Shown here piece after piece: positions 23,265-35,700 of a DNA stretch of 64,000 nucleotides; position 1 is the first letter of the stretch, and each line of letters starts with the position of its first letter. The stretch is from positions 33,207,304 to 33,271,303 of the forward strand of contig OZ034971.1 in NCBI GenBank assembly GCA_964030785.1. The letters are read 5' to 3'. A program made the position numbers and the translations under genes. The stretch is from Siderastrea siderea. Taxonomy: Eukaryota; Cnidaria; Anthozoa; Scleractinia; Rhizangiidae. The notes below the pieces were generated by a model, which saw only the letters and a list, made by a program, of their open reading frames with translations, ran no database searches and had not been told where the DNA came from.

Positions 23265-24744
23265 CAGAGCATCGCGTGGTGTTATTGTTTTGTCAAAAAA
23301 AAACCTGTTCTGCACTCAAATTCTATAAAAGTTTTGCGGTAATTTGTTTTAGCGAACTCAGCGACTTCCTGGTGAATCACTAAAATTAGTTGTCGTATTA
23401 ATTAATACTCGCTTAAGCTAGCCTATTTTTAAAAAGCAATAGGTGTTCATTCAAAACCAGTTTAACGAGTCGAGGGAAGGCTACCAACTTCACACATTTT
23501 TACAATTTTTTTGTAATTTTTGTTTGGCGAGGTAAGAGTTTAACTACAAAGTCTGAGGAACCGTTAACTTTGGCCCCGAAAGATTTCCGCCAGTTGAAAG
23601 GTGACTACGTTTTCTCTCTTCATGGCAAATTTCCAATTTGTAGGTTGCAATCGTGTTCAGAATTATTCCATAAAATTTACAATTTCGAATTTAAGCCTCC
23701 GCACATGCAATGATTTCAGTTGTTAAAACGAGGAAAATTTCAGGAGTTTTTATAATCTTGCATTGAAAATCCTAGAGTGAAATGTGATTCTCCCAGCTGT
23801 CTCTAAATAGTTTCATATAGCATGAGAAATTTTTCCACAGAAACATGCTTTCCAGAAGACTTAGCTTTGTCGCGGCAGGCAAGCACGTCAGAAATTACAG
23901 TATTTGTGTGGTGATCCGATGTCAAGAGTTCTTGTAAAATCTCAATTAGAAAACTATTTATCAATCCTGAAATTTAAGATACTAGGTAAAAGATTTCACG
24001 GGCAAAGTTTGAGGACTGTAGCCAAGGTTGAAAGCGCCCAGTTGCTTTTGAAATAATTCGATACATTTGTTTTTAATTTTTTTCTGCGGACGTTTGATTT
24101 GTATATTTTATCGGCTAACCCAATACAGTTTTAACCTACAAACTGAAAATTTGCCAAGGTGAGAGCAAAATTACCCACTGGTCCAAAGGCCGCGACTCCT
24201 CAGAACTAACGGGTGAACTCCTATCTCGCGGAAAAATTTGTAGGGAAAACTGAAATATGGGAATTCGTGGCCTCGCCTCAAATTTCTTACCTACCACCAT
24301 CGACAAGGTCTATTTCAAATCGGAGAGCTCCATTTAGAGTTTAAGTGTTATTGAAAGACACGGTTTTAACAACGAAAACCGGCTTATAGTTGAAAGACCT
24401 TGAAAAGCGCTGGAACATCACGTGGCTCATTTGTTTTGTCTGAAACCTGTTCGGCCCAAGGTGTTCTACCATTCAACTATTTAATTACTGAGCTTTTGTG
24501 TTTTAAAAAGAGGTCAATTTGTCGTTACGAACTTGGGGCACTCCTTTGTTCGACTGAACACGGGGCTCGTTAAAAAATGCAGAATTTTAATTAGGCGTGA
24601 CAATTGACAAACTGCTCGCACGCCTGCGTGTCATTTCACTCACTACCTATTGTTCAGCGTGTCATTTCAGCGTGCCGTGCGTTACCTTTTTGCCCAAAAT
24701 CCCGTGGAGGGTCACATATGAAATAGCATTTATACAGCAGGAAA
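23265..24744 (+). promoter_or_regulatory. Upstream block of CapA-like copy B
   Basis: It is homologous to the blocks ahead of copies A, C and D. It carries the recurrent motif of about 40 bp at 23271-23313 and, 325 bp before the ATG, at 24415-24455. A third copy at 25841-25880 precedes the second leader exon. No clear TATA box is visible. A regulatory role is inferred from repeated position. Confidence 0.45.
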
Positions 24745-27700
24745 ATGGGAATTTGTTTCACTTTGAAATGCATGATCTATCTCCTGATTTTAACATCTTA
24801 TCCGGTGATTACTACAGATAACGGTAAGAAAGCCTGGTTCCCGTTTTCTGATTATCTGTTTGAGTTTTCTAAGTACTTTATCTGTGTTTTTAGTTGTTTT
24901 CGTGCATTTCCTGTAGGCTTCCTCAATGTTCAAAGTTAAATTAATGTTGATCCTCGATTGCAAACGCTTTCTTCGGCTGAAGCGCACCAGTTAGCTGCTA
25001 CAGGTACAAGTTCTTTCCTGTGCTAAAATGAAAACGCAATAGATATTTTCAATCATCAAAATGTCTTAATTGCATCTCTCTTTTGGTCATTTACTTTTTT
25101 GTTATTTTGTGCGCAGTAGATGGTCATATGGTCCAGCTAAATGGATTCACATCCAGCTCAACATTGTTGAATAATAATAACAAGAAAAACTGTGGCTTAT
25201 CAAAGATGTGTCCTAACAGGTTGGAGTTATACAGTTGTTGACACCTGGGTTCATGGACTCATTGAAATCGTAACAAAAAGAAATCAATATTAGGTACTAT
25301 GAATAAATTTTGCGGGGGCCGTTTCGGCGCTTTGAGGCATCGTTGTACCCTCTTTCCTCCTGCAAAGGCGACAAGCGATTTTAGCCATTGCACTAGATAT
25401 ACTAGCTATATGCACTAGACATTTGCTAATTGACGAAAAAAAACCTCTTTGTTCAGTGATAATGAAATAAATATCAGAGAGTCGGCGTCAGAATTTAGAA
25501 TCTAAGAATTTTCCCATTATAGAACGGGTAACTTTGCCGGTTTGTGGCGCGCGATATTGACTTTTTCCGGTTCTGCGAAACAGTAAGTGGAACTTGGCCA
25601 TCACACTTATAATGAAGGACTGTAATTTCGTTCCTGGGCCTGTACCAAAGTCAAAATGCATAAATATTTTCGATCACAGGAATGTGAAAAATTTCTTGCT
25701 CTCTTTTGGCTAGTTAACGGTTTCTTCGTTGTAAAATACACTCAGACAATTACATTCGACTACAATCTTTATCACCTTTATCACAAATGTGATTTAGGTT
25801 TCAAATAAGCAAAGTCGCTATTTGTCGAAAGGTGTTTGGTACTTCATGTGGTTCTATTGTTTGGTCTAAAACCTGGCAATGCTCATCAAATATTACATAG
25901 TCTACTTTAAGGTTACTTAATTAACATTTGAGCCATTTCGCCCAGAATTTTTTTTGCTTTTTGTTGAAATGCCAGATTTCAGTATAAGTTTCCCGTTAAG
26001 CAACCAGATCGATTTGTTTTAAAACTTTTGCTTTGAAGTTATTAAAGTTATCCAGTTCACAATGCATTGCTTCATTTTTCTGCTGATTTCAATGTCAAAT
26101 CTAATGGTTACTGCAGATAACGGTAAGGTCACCTTATCTGATTATCTGATTAAGAAATCTACAGATTTTAAGTTCCGTGCTACTTTTGTCTCAAAAATCA
26201 ATCTAGTTTGTCTGATTTTAGTAACTGAACTGAAGCTATAATGTCGTAAAAAAGGTGGTTATTGTTCATCGTGGTAAATACAGTTAAATAATGAAGTGTG
26301 TATCGTTTGTCTCACGATGTAGTCACTTGAGCTGTAGATCGCGACGTTTCGACTGCTTGCTGCTAGTCCTCATCAGGCGATGAGGTCGACTGGTTGCGCG
26401 TCACCATATGAATCACGATGGTCGGCTGTGATTGGTGCGTTTCGATCCTTATTGTTCCGCTGTGAAGTTGTTTCCTGAGAGGTCCGATTTGAAGTTGTTC
26501 TCTCGGCGGTTCGCTGATGTACCGGTCTCCTGTTGTGTTTCTTGATCGTTGGTATCCACGCTTCAGGAATTTCAATTCCGTTGTCCCTATTGATGTTATG
26601 AGGGTGAAGTCTTATGTGGATAGCTTCCTTGACCCTACGGGTGTACCATGCCAGTGTGAGTCTCGATCAATAAACTTTACCTCGTTCCAAAGCGGGTGGT
26701 GGCCGGTCTTATTGACGTGCTCAGAAACGGCGGAGGTCTGGGTACGGGTGAGTCGTATATCTCTGTCATGCTCTTTGATCCTCTCCTGCATAGATCTTCC
26801 TGTTTTGCCAATGTAGACTTTTCCGCATTCACAGGGAATCCTGTAGACTACGCCGTCTTGTTTAGCCGGATCGACGGTGTCCTTTGGTCGCACTAAATGT
26901 GACCTAAGTGTCGTGTCGGACTTAAAGACGGCGCGAATACCTTGTTGTTGTAGGCAGCAGCGAAGAGGTTCTGATACTACTTTGATATACGGCAAAACCG
27001 CGGTGGACTTAAACTCTGTCTCAGGCTCTACCCTGGGGGGCTGCTTTTCTTGTCCCGGTGAGCTTCTGCACGAAGGAGGAGGGGTAACCATTAGAAACAG
27101 GGACAGATGATAGATGTTTCTTCTCCTCAGAGGTGACTGATGGTTTGGTCACGAGGAGCTTCGCCCTGTCGTACAGACACTTAACAATAACGCGTTTAAC
27201 TGATTGAGGGTGTTAGGAATCATACGCCAAGTACTGATCAGTGTGAGTTGGTTTTCTGTAGCCGCTGGTGGTAAGGCGGCCGTCCGGTTCTCTAGAAACT
27301 GACGTGTCGAGGAAGGCGATCTTACTCTCTTTCTCGGTTTCCATGGCAAAGCGGATGGCGGGTTGCTGACTGTTGAGATGGTGTAAGAAGCTGTCAACAT
27401 TACCGCGATGAAGGATGGTGAAGGTGTCATCAACGTAGCGCTTCCAGATCTTGGGCTTGTAGGGTGCGGACTCTATTGCTTGTTCTTCAAACGCCTCCAT
27501 GTAGAGGTTAGTAATAACCGCGGAAACTGGGCTCCCCATGGCTGTGCCTTCTTGTTGTTCGTAAATCTATCGGTTCTACTGGAAGTATGTAGATCTTTAT
27601 ACGAAATCCAAGAAGTCCGCAATCTCAGCAGGCGTTAGCGTCGTGCGGTCTGCAAGGCCGGGGTCGCTGTTCAACTTTTGTCGCGCAGCTTGTACGGTAC

Positions 27701-30700
27701 CTTCAATTGGAACGTTGGTGAATAGTGACTCTACGTCGAAGGACACCATGGTCTCGTTGTCTTCAATCTTCTCACTGCTGATGATGGATGCGAAGTGAGC
27801 TGAGTTGGTCACGGTGAAATCTGAATTGCCTGTTAAGGGAGATAAGATGTTAGGCAAGAAAGCAGATAAGTCATATGCAAAGGTGTTTACGCAGGACACA
27901 GTAGGCCTTAACTGTATGTTGGCCTTGTGGATCTTAGGTAAACCATAGATCCTAGGTAGTTGCTTGTGTCGCGGTCTGATCTTGTTATAAACAGCCTCTT
28001 ATATGCGCCCGTTTCTCTTAAGGGAGAGCAGTTTCTCAGACAGGTTTCGGGTCAGACGGTCTGTCGGGTCTTTGTTGAGGGACTGGTACGGTCCGGTCTC
28101 AATCAGCGCTGACATCTTGGCGTGGTATGTGTCAGTATCCAGGACTACGCTAGCACGACCTTTAGCCGCCGGCAGGATCATGATGGTGTTGTCCTCTTTA
28201 AGGCTTTTAAGGGCGGCTCGCTCTTCCTTCGTGATGTTGGGCTTCGGTGGTTCTGCCTGTTGAAGGATAGTGTTAACAGCTCTCCTTCTGCTCGTTCCGC
28301 GTCGAGTGATCTTACAGCTGACTCAACCTTGGCGATAATCTCAGTGGCTGGGATGTTTGTAGGAGTCACGGCAAAATTCAGACCTTTCTTTAACAGGGAC
28401 TCCTCAGCGTCGCTAAGGGACCTAGATGACAGATTAATAACCCACTTAGCTTTGTCAACATAAGGTGTTCTTGTATGAGAAACAGAAGCTCGTTTCTCGC
28501 GCAAAAGTTTTTCAAACTTTTTTTGAGCGTTGCTCACGCAAGCTCGCACGCTACGCCAATCACCTTTCTCACAAGGTGCATAAAGAACCACATTGTTTCT
28601 AAAGATCTCCAGATTCGGTCGCCAGTTCCCACCAAAGGCGCACGAAGAGTCGTTGAGGTAGCATCCATGAGATAATAGCTCCATACGCGTTGACTACAAA
28701 GTCAGATCTAATGTTGTTTTCTCCAGTAACATCTAGCGATGAAGATATTTCTATTCTAAGAGGCTACTACTGTACATATCAGCTCGCTGAAAGGCCAGTG
28801 CTACACGGTATAATTTGCGAAAATTCTGGCAAACGCGCCAGCCAAATGCTAAAAGCCGTTTCAAAACAAAAACACAAGCGCGCAAAGCACTTTGGGTGAC
28901 ACTGGCTCTTTAAAGGCGCCGTGCAAGCCGCGCGACGAAAGCCGGACAGCGACCCCGGCCTAGCAGAACGCACGACGCTAACATCTGCTGAGATTGCGGA
29001 CCTCTTGGATTTCGTATTAAGATCTACATACTTCCAGTATAACGGATCGATTTACGAACAACAAGATGGCGCAGCCATGGGGAGCCCAGTTTCCGCGGTT
29101 ATTGCTAACCTCCATACGGAGGCGTTTGAAGAACAAGCAATAGAGTCCTCACCCTACAAGCCCAAGATCTGGAAGCGCTACGTTGATGACAACTTCACCA
29201 TCCTTCATCGCGGTAATGTTGACAGCTTTTTACACCATCTCAACAGTCAGCAAACCACCATCCGCTTTACCATGGAAACCGAGAAAGAGAGTAAGATCGC
29301 CTTCCTCGACACGTCAGTTTCTAGAGAACCGGACGGCCGCCTTACCACCAGCGTCTACAGAAAACCAATAAGACCGGCCACCACCCGCTTTGGAACGAGG
29401 TAAAGTTTATTGATCGAGACTCTCACTGGTACACCCGTAGGGTCAAGGAAGCTATCCACATAAGACTTCACCCTGATAACATCAATAGAGACAACGGAAT
29501 TGAAATTCCTGAAGCGTGGATACCAACGATCAAGAAACACAACAGGAGACCGGTACATCAGCGAACCGCCGAGAGAACAACTTCAAATTAGACCTCTTCG
29601 GAAACAACTTTACAGAGGAACAACGAGGATCGGAAACGCACCAATCACAGCCGACCATCGTGATTCATATGGTGACGCGCAACCAGTCGACCTCATCGCC
29701 TGATGAAGACTAGCAGTAAGCAGTCGAAACGTCGCGATCTACAACTCAAGTGACTGCATCGTGAGACAAACGATATACACTTCATTATTTAACTGAAGCT
29801 ATAATATAACACTCAGTAAATGTTGAAATAGACCTTCATATGTCAATGTGAACTTATTTTTCCAAACGCTTTCTTCAACTGACGCATATCATTTAGCTGC
29901 AAGTTCCTTCTTATGCTAAAATAAAATACAATGGATGCTTTCTACTAAGCGAAGTATGTCTAAATGTCCTTTCTTTTTTGATAGGTCTATGTGTAATTTA
30001 TTAACAAATGAAAGGGGCTGTACCACGGGGATTTTGCTTCCATCGTGGCCATCCTTGCCAAAGACACCTATTAACAGTATTTAGCCTGGGCGGGGGGCGG
30101 CACATTGTGCCCGCGCTGACTTTAACGAAATACAACTTTTTAACGGCTAGACGAATAATCACCAAATCTCGTGATTTTTCCTAAAACTTATCACAGAACA
30201 TTTCCTTTGTCAATGACATGTCTATGATGATTGACGTTTCCATAGCAACTGTGTACTCAGGAGTGTATTTGGACTATTTTCTGTCTTTTTTCAGTCTTTT
30301 TTTTTTAGTTTTTTCCCCTTCGTTTCTAAGAAGAAGGTAATCCTTTACTTTCCGTGCCTGTTTCGATTAAGTATTCTTCATAGAACAAATTCATATATTT
30401 TTCGATGTCGTCATCGTGAACTGTATGACTGCAGGCTCGGGATTCAAGATGGCGGCCTCAAACTTCAAAATGGCTGGTTTGTGACGTCATTGTGACGTCA
30501 TATCATGTCAAAACTGGCACATCACAAACCCAAACTGTTAAGCTAATGACGTGCTAAAAACCTGCCAAGTTTCGTCACAAAAGCATTAATACTTTTGGAG
30601 ATCTATTGGGGGGGGGGGGGGCACTTTGTGCCCCCCCTCAGGCTCAGGAGCTCAAAAAAAATCCCAGGCAAAATAGGGTTAATAGTTTTACTGAATTAGT

Positions 30701-32727
30701 ATGATGACTGAACAAGAAATGGACCATTATGTTTAGGTTTTCATGTCTCCATTAGCTTTTTAAAGTATTACAAACGCGAGCAAAATACCCGTGATACTGT
30801 TCCTTTAAGAAGGGGTCTGCGTCCGCGGGCTGCGACGCTCAATTTAATTTTCAGTACTTTTCGTCATCATGGAAACAAGGCTAGCGTGTTAAAATGCACT
30901 TTTATATGCTTCATATTAACAAATATTTATTTCGAATACCTCAAAACGTATCACATAGGTGCTCTGGTTAGACTGCAAAGCACTCAGGGTGTTTACAATA
31001 TGCACACTTGAAAATCCCATGAACACTTTCTGATTTCAATGAGACTACTGTCACAAGCTACTGTCACAAGCGATGAAATGAAACATGAACATGTATAACT
31101 TTAAGTTTGTGTCGCAAAATTGAAACTAAAAACGTGGTAAAAGAAAGAATCCTTGCATTGTGATCTAATAACGTCATTACACTTCTTCCCTATCGTCTTC
31201 ATTTCCATTACTTTCCTCTTCACGAAATATGATCCAGTAGAAACGATTCCCGTTTATGCCTTGTTCTCAGTTTCGGGAATATTATTTATTTTTTCTCAAG
31301 CGTCGAAGTCTGTTGTTTCTAGCATAACAAAACCTTTCTAAAATCGCGAAATGAAAACACTCTCGAAATACACCATTTCCAAAATCGCAAAATTAAGTAT
31401 CTAAATAAACAACAACAAAAAACTGAAATGTAATCAACGACATTATTTCTTTTAGAACATGCCACTCTGCTCTTTGTGGGTGATATTTCCTTTGCCGGCC
31501 CGGTGAAATATTACGTGGAAAAGAATTATTACACATACAACGACTCGTTCAACGATGTGGCATCTCACGTCAGAGAAGCTGACATTTCAGTGGCGAATTT
31601 GGAGTCTCCATTTGTCAGCGGAAATATTTACCGCTACAAGTACAAAGGAAAGAGGACAACTATCTTGGATTCTAGTCCGCAGTCTGCCCCAGCATTAAGG
31701 TAAAGTTATCTCTAGTTTTAACATATTATAAACAGCCCATTTTACAGTTGCGTCTTTAGCCTTATAGTCTTGTATGGTATGGTATTGTAATGTTGTGACC
31801 TGTGAGCAAAAGGCACCGTTTAAATTCATTACGGCTCAAAAACAATTTGCTCGATTCGAATTTTTTTTGAAAAGCAGGACGGTTAATAACAAGAAAGACT
31901 ACTCTAGCTCTGGCTCCATTCCTGCATAGGCAAGACCAGTACAATGAACTTATTTCAAACAGCTACCGAAAAACTCGAAATAAAGAAAGAACTCAGAGTG
32001 CTGCGCTTATTTAGGCGTCAGATGACTGGCATCGGTAAATGCAAGGATTTTTAAGACAACAAAAGACTAAGTACGTATGAATTTTCGCATTGGCTCTAAA
32101 AAAGACAAGAAAGGTATTTCACAACGGTCTAAAACGTGGCATATTTTCTGTCATTAGAGGACACTCAATTGTTGGTTGAAAGTCATCCTTCGGATTAAAG
32201 TGCAACCACATATCAGTTGGTTAGACGTACCAACATTTCCTCTTTAACCTTTAAGCCCCAATATCAACATATATATTCTCCTCACTGTTCTCCATATATT
32301 TGTCATGTTACTTGTTAAACATCAAGACATTTCATCTTTGGTCATTTCGTTTAATCTCATGACTTGTATGTTACATCAAGTGATCACATTGTAAGGAGAA
32401 ATTAGATGCTTGTCACTATTGGAGCTTAACGGGTTGAATGAACCAACCGTACCTAATGCTTTAGGGGCACATAGTTCTTGACCTTCTCACCTTTTCCTAG
32501 TTTCGCAGGTTTTGATGCAGTTACAGTCGCCAACAATCACTTCAACGACTTTGGTTCTGAAGGCGCCAACTTTACAATTAAACTGCTCAAAAAAACCGGA
32601 ATGAAGTATTTTGGTATCAGTTATGGAAGATACGACACATCTCAGGTGCTGTAACCTCAGTGAAATGTTTTTCCTTTAGCTTAATTTTGTTTTCAACGTC
32701 TTGCTCAATGTGTGTGAAGCATGGCTC

Positions 32728-32764
<37 letters not shown>

Positions 32765-35700
32765 GCAACAAAAACCAACAAAATCGAGAGCATCACCATC
32801 AAAAACAACAACAACAATAATATTTGCATTCGATACAAATGCGTCCTATGCAAACTAATGCGTTGTTTGAAAACGCAAACGTTTTTAAGCGTGTTTGCCG
32901 GCCGTCCACTTTATAAAACGATCGAAAACGGAGACGTTTATTGATAAAGACGAAGGTTTTCAAAAACGTTGTCTAACATGGAAACTTTTGAAAACGGAGG
33001 TTTATCGTTTTGGTATGTAAGCAGAGCGGAGCTTTCCGAAAACGTTGACGTCGCACGTAATTATTCAGTCACCGGTCGTTTTGCGGGTGCCAATGAAACA
33101 TGCACACAATACAGCAGGAAGGTCCGAATTTTTTTCGGTATCCGTTTTTAATTCCCTCGTGTCGACGTAGATCTTTTTATCCGTTTTCGAGAAACTAAAA
33201 ACGGAGGCTTTCGAAAACTCGTTAATGATGCTTATACTTTTCTGAAGGTAGAGGCCAATTTCATAAGAAAAAAAAAAGATAAAAACGCAGAACAGGACAG
33301 CATTAACTATTGTCCAGCGATTTGGTAAATTTATGCTGGTATCTGAACTTATATGGGGCACTAGATAACCCATGCGGGAAGAGGGTGCTATAATATGTGT
33401 TTTGCTATATGTTACAGGAACCACTTATCATGGAAAGTAATGGCATAAGAATTGGATTTCTTGGATACTGTGACCATGTTCCTGATCAGCCAAACTGTAC
33501 TGTAATGAGAATGCTATACGATAGTGGCCCTGCTATTTATCGAGATGATATTGCAACAAGAGACGTTAAAAACCTGAAAAAGGTAAATATCTTTATTCAA
33601 AAGGGATCATTTTAAGAATTTATAAAGCAACTTAGAATTTAACAAATTTCCCAACAGGAATACTCAAAAAGAAGAGTTAAATGAATTTTTCGCTATAAGT
33701 AACAAGATGATGAGAAGGAAAAAGCTATCTTTCAGCTAGGGCTTCGTGCTGCAACTGAATACATTTAACAAGGAGAGAGCTCTGCTGATGGACGATTTGC
33801 TTACTGGATAAAACACTAACGTTTAGTTTCTATTCTCAAAGGCCAACGTCGACATCATGGTCGTATTCATCCACTGGGGTCGAGAACTTCTCCCCAGACC
33901 ACTTCCATACCAGCTTCGTATAAGGAAACATCTCGTGTCCCTTGGTGTGCAAGTAATCATTGGTTCGCATCCACACGTACTGGAACCGCATTGTTTGAAG
34001 AATAAGACACTTGTAGCCTATAGTTTGGGGAATTTCTTGTTTCCTCCCATGCGTGTGGTGGGAGGCAATAGTCCGGTAAAGTAACTTTTTTCACTTAAAT
34101 AATTCAGTGCAGATTTGAAATTTCCAAGTTGGATTTCTCTGCAATGTTGTTCTTAAAGAAAAGGAGCTCAAATAAGGCTAACTATGCCTTGTTTTATTCT
34201 TTCAGCTCTCGAACAACCCATGTATCTTAAGACTTAAATTAAACGCGGATATTATTTTATTTTAGAGGGAAGCATTTCAACGATTTTCCAAATGAATGTC
34301 AAGTTAACCATATTCGTGAGAAAATTTCCCTAAGCCAACCACAGCTTTGGCAATGAGGCAGGGGAAATGAATTCTCGCTTGCTTGGATGTTTCTAGTGAG
34401 ATCTTTCACTCTTCACAGAAAATTTCTTGCTGGAGCAATTTTTAAATGATATTGAATGATAAGAGACTTTAAAATTTTCTTATCATTTACGACTTCCACT
34501 TTAGTTCAATTTGTTAATATTACGTCACCCAGCGTTTTGATATCTAAAGCACAAATCAATATACAATATCTTAAGTTCTGCCAATAAGAAATTCACGCTG
34601 AATTCAAGAAATTCACGCTGTGAATTCTCAATGAATTGACACTTTTAAAACATTGGGCTGTGATCATCCTAATTCTTCCTTTCTTTTTGTTGAACAGAAT
34701 GTGTATGGGAGACTGGGCATGAAACCTGACAAACCTCTGATAGAAGCTTACGAACACTTCACTTATGGGCACATGGAAGAATTGTATTCAACCCGGATGC
34801 TTAAAGTCACTATTTCAAGGTGAATACTATCAAGGCATAATCATATTCAGTAAGGAATAAAGACAAATCATGCCATTCCCCGTCTCAGTTACCATCGCAA
34901 CGGTAAGTGAGCCACTTGAAAGCAAATGTTTCTTGCAGGCGTCTTTTTGCACACAATACAGTAAGTACCCAACGCTAGGATGGGGAGGGGGGGGGGGGGG
35001 GGGGGGGACGGAAATAAGGCGTAAGATGGCCCGCGGCTATTTTTGAGCAGGAGACTTCATTTTGAAAATCCTATTTTCGGCAAGTAAGCGTTAACCGAAT
35101 ACCGAATTCAGTAAATTTTGGTACTCTAAATAAGGAATGTCTAGTTCAAAGTCAACAAAGCTTTAACTCTGAGGGCAAGCAAGACAAACAATTAAGATAT
35201 ACAAGCGCTATTTGAAGACCTATTCCTTTCAGGAAAACGCAAATATTTCCATCAAACGACGATAGACTAAGCTCAATAGGTTCCAAGACTTCAAGGTCTA
35301 CTGCGAGCAGGTTTCTACAAAAGCGGCTGGGTAGAAATTTCAGCACAATTAATTGAATCTGAAGACATTCAAGTTTGTTCGACTTGTAAAAAAACTAATG
35401 ATTTGCTTTCCGTCAACTGAAAAAGCAAGCAATGTTATTCGCACTAAGACGGCCGAACGATTTTTTGCGTTCAAGCAAACCAGTGTGCAGTACCAAAAGT
35501 TTCTATTACTATTTTTTGAATTATTTTCACCATTTTGCGAAATAAGACATAAGCTTGATAAACAAAACCTACAAAGACAAAATCTTGAAAGTTTATACGC
35601 ACAACATTTTCTCGCCAAGATTAACTGTAATATAAAATGCAACTGTAATATCAGATCGCTTATTTTAATTTTACTACGAAATTCCATGAAAAGACAAACA

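Larger units (their letters stand above)
22712..26078 (+). repeat. Right arm of large palindrome
   Basis: Inverted match to 18934-22172, separated from it by about 540 bp. On the plus strand it holds a terminal exon, about 1.9 kb of intergenic and upstream DNA, the first exon used here for copy B, and part of a second leader exon at its outer edge. Confidence 0.9.
26243..29790. mobile_element. Inverted-dimer Penelope-like element in intron 1 of copy B
   Basis: A 3.55 kb insertion is flanked by a perfect 15-bp target duplication (AACTGAAGCTATAAT at 26228-26242 and 29791-29805). The left part (to about 28690) is a Penelope-like element on the minus strand. The right part (about 28910-29790) is a shorter copy on the plus strand, so both outer ends carry the same terminal sequence in inverted orientation. 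The 220 bp between them is unassigned. A single target duplication around both halves means they arrived in one event. Confidence 0.85.
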
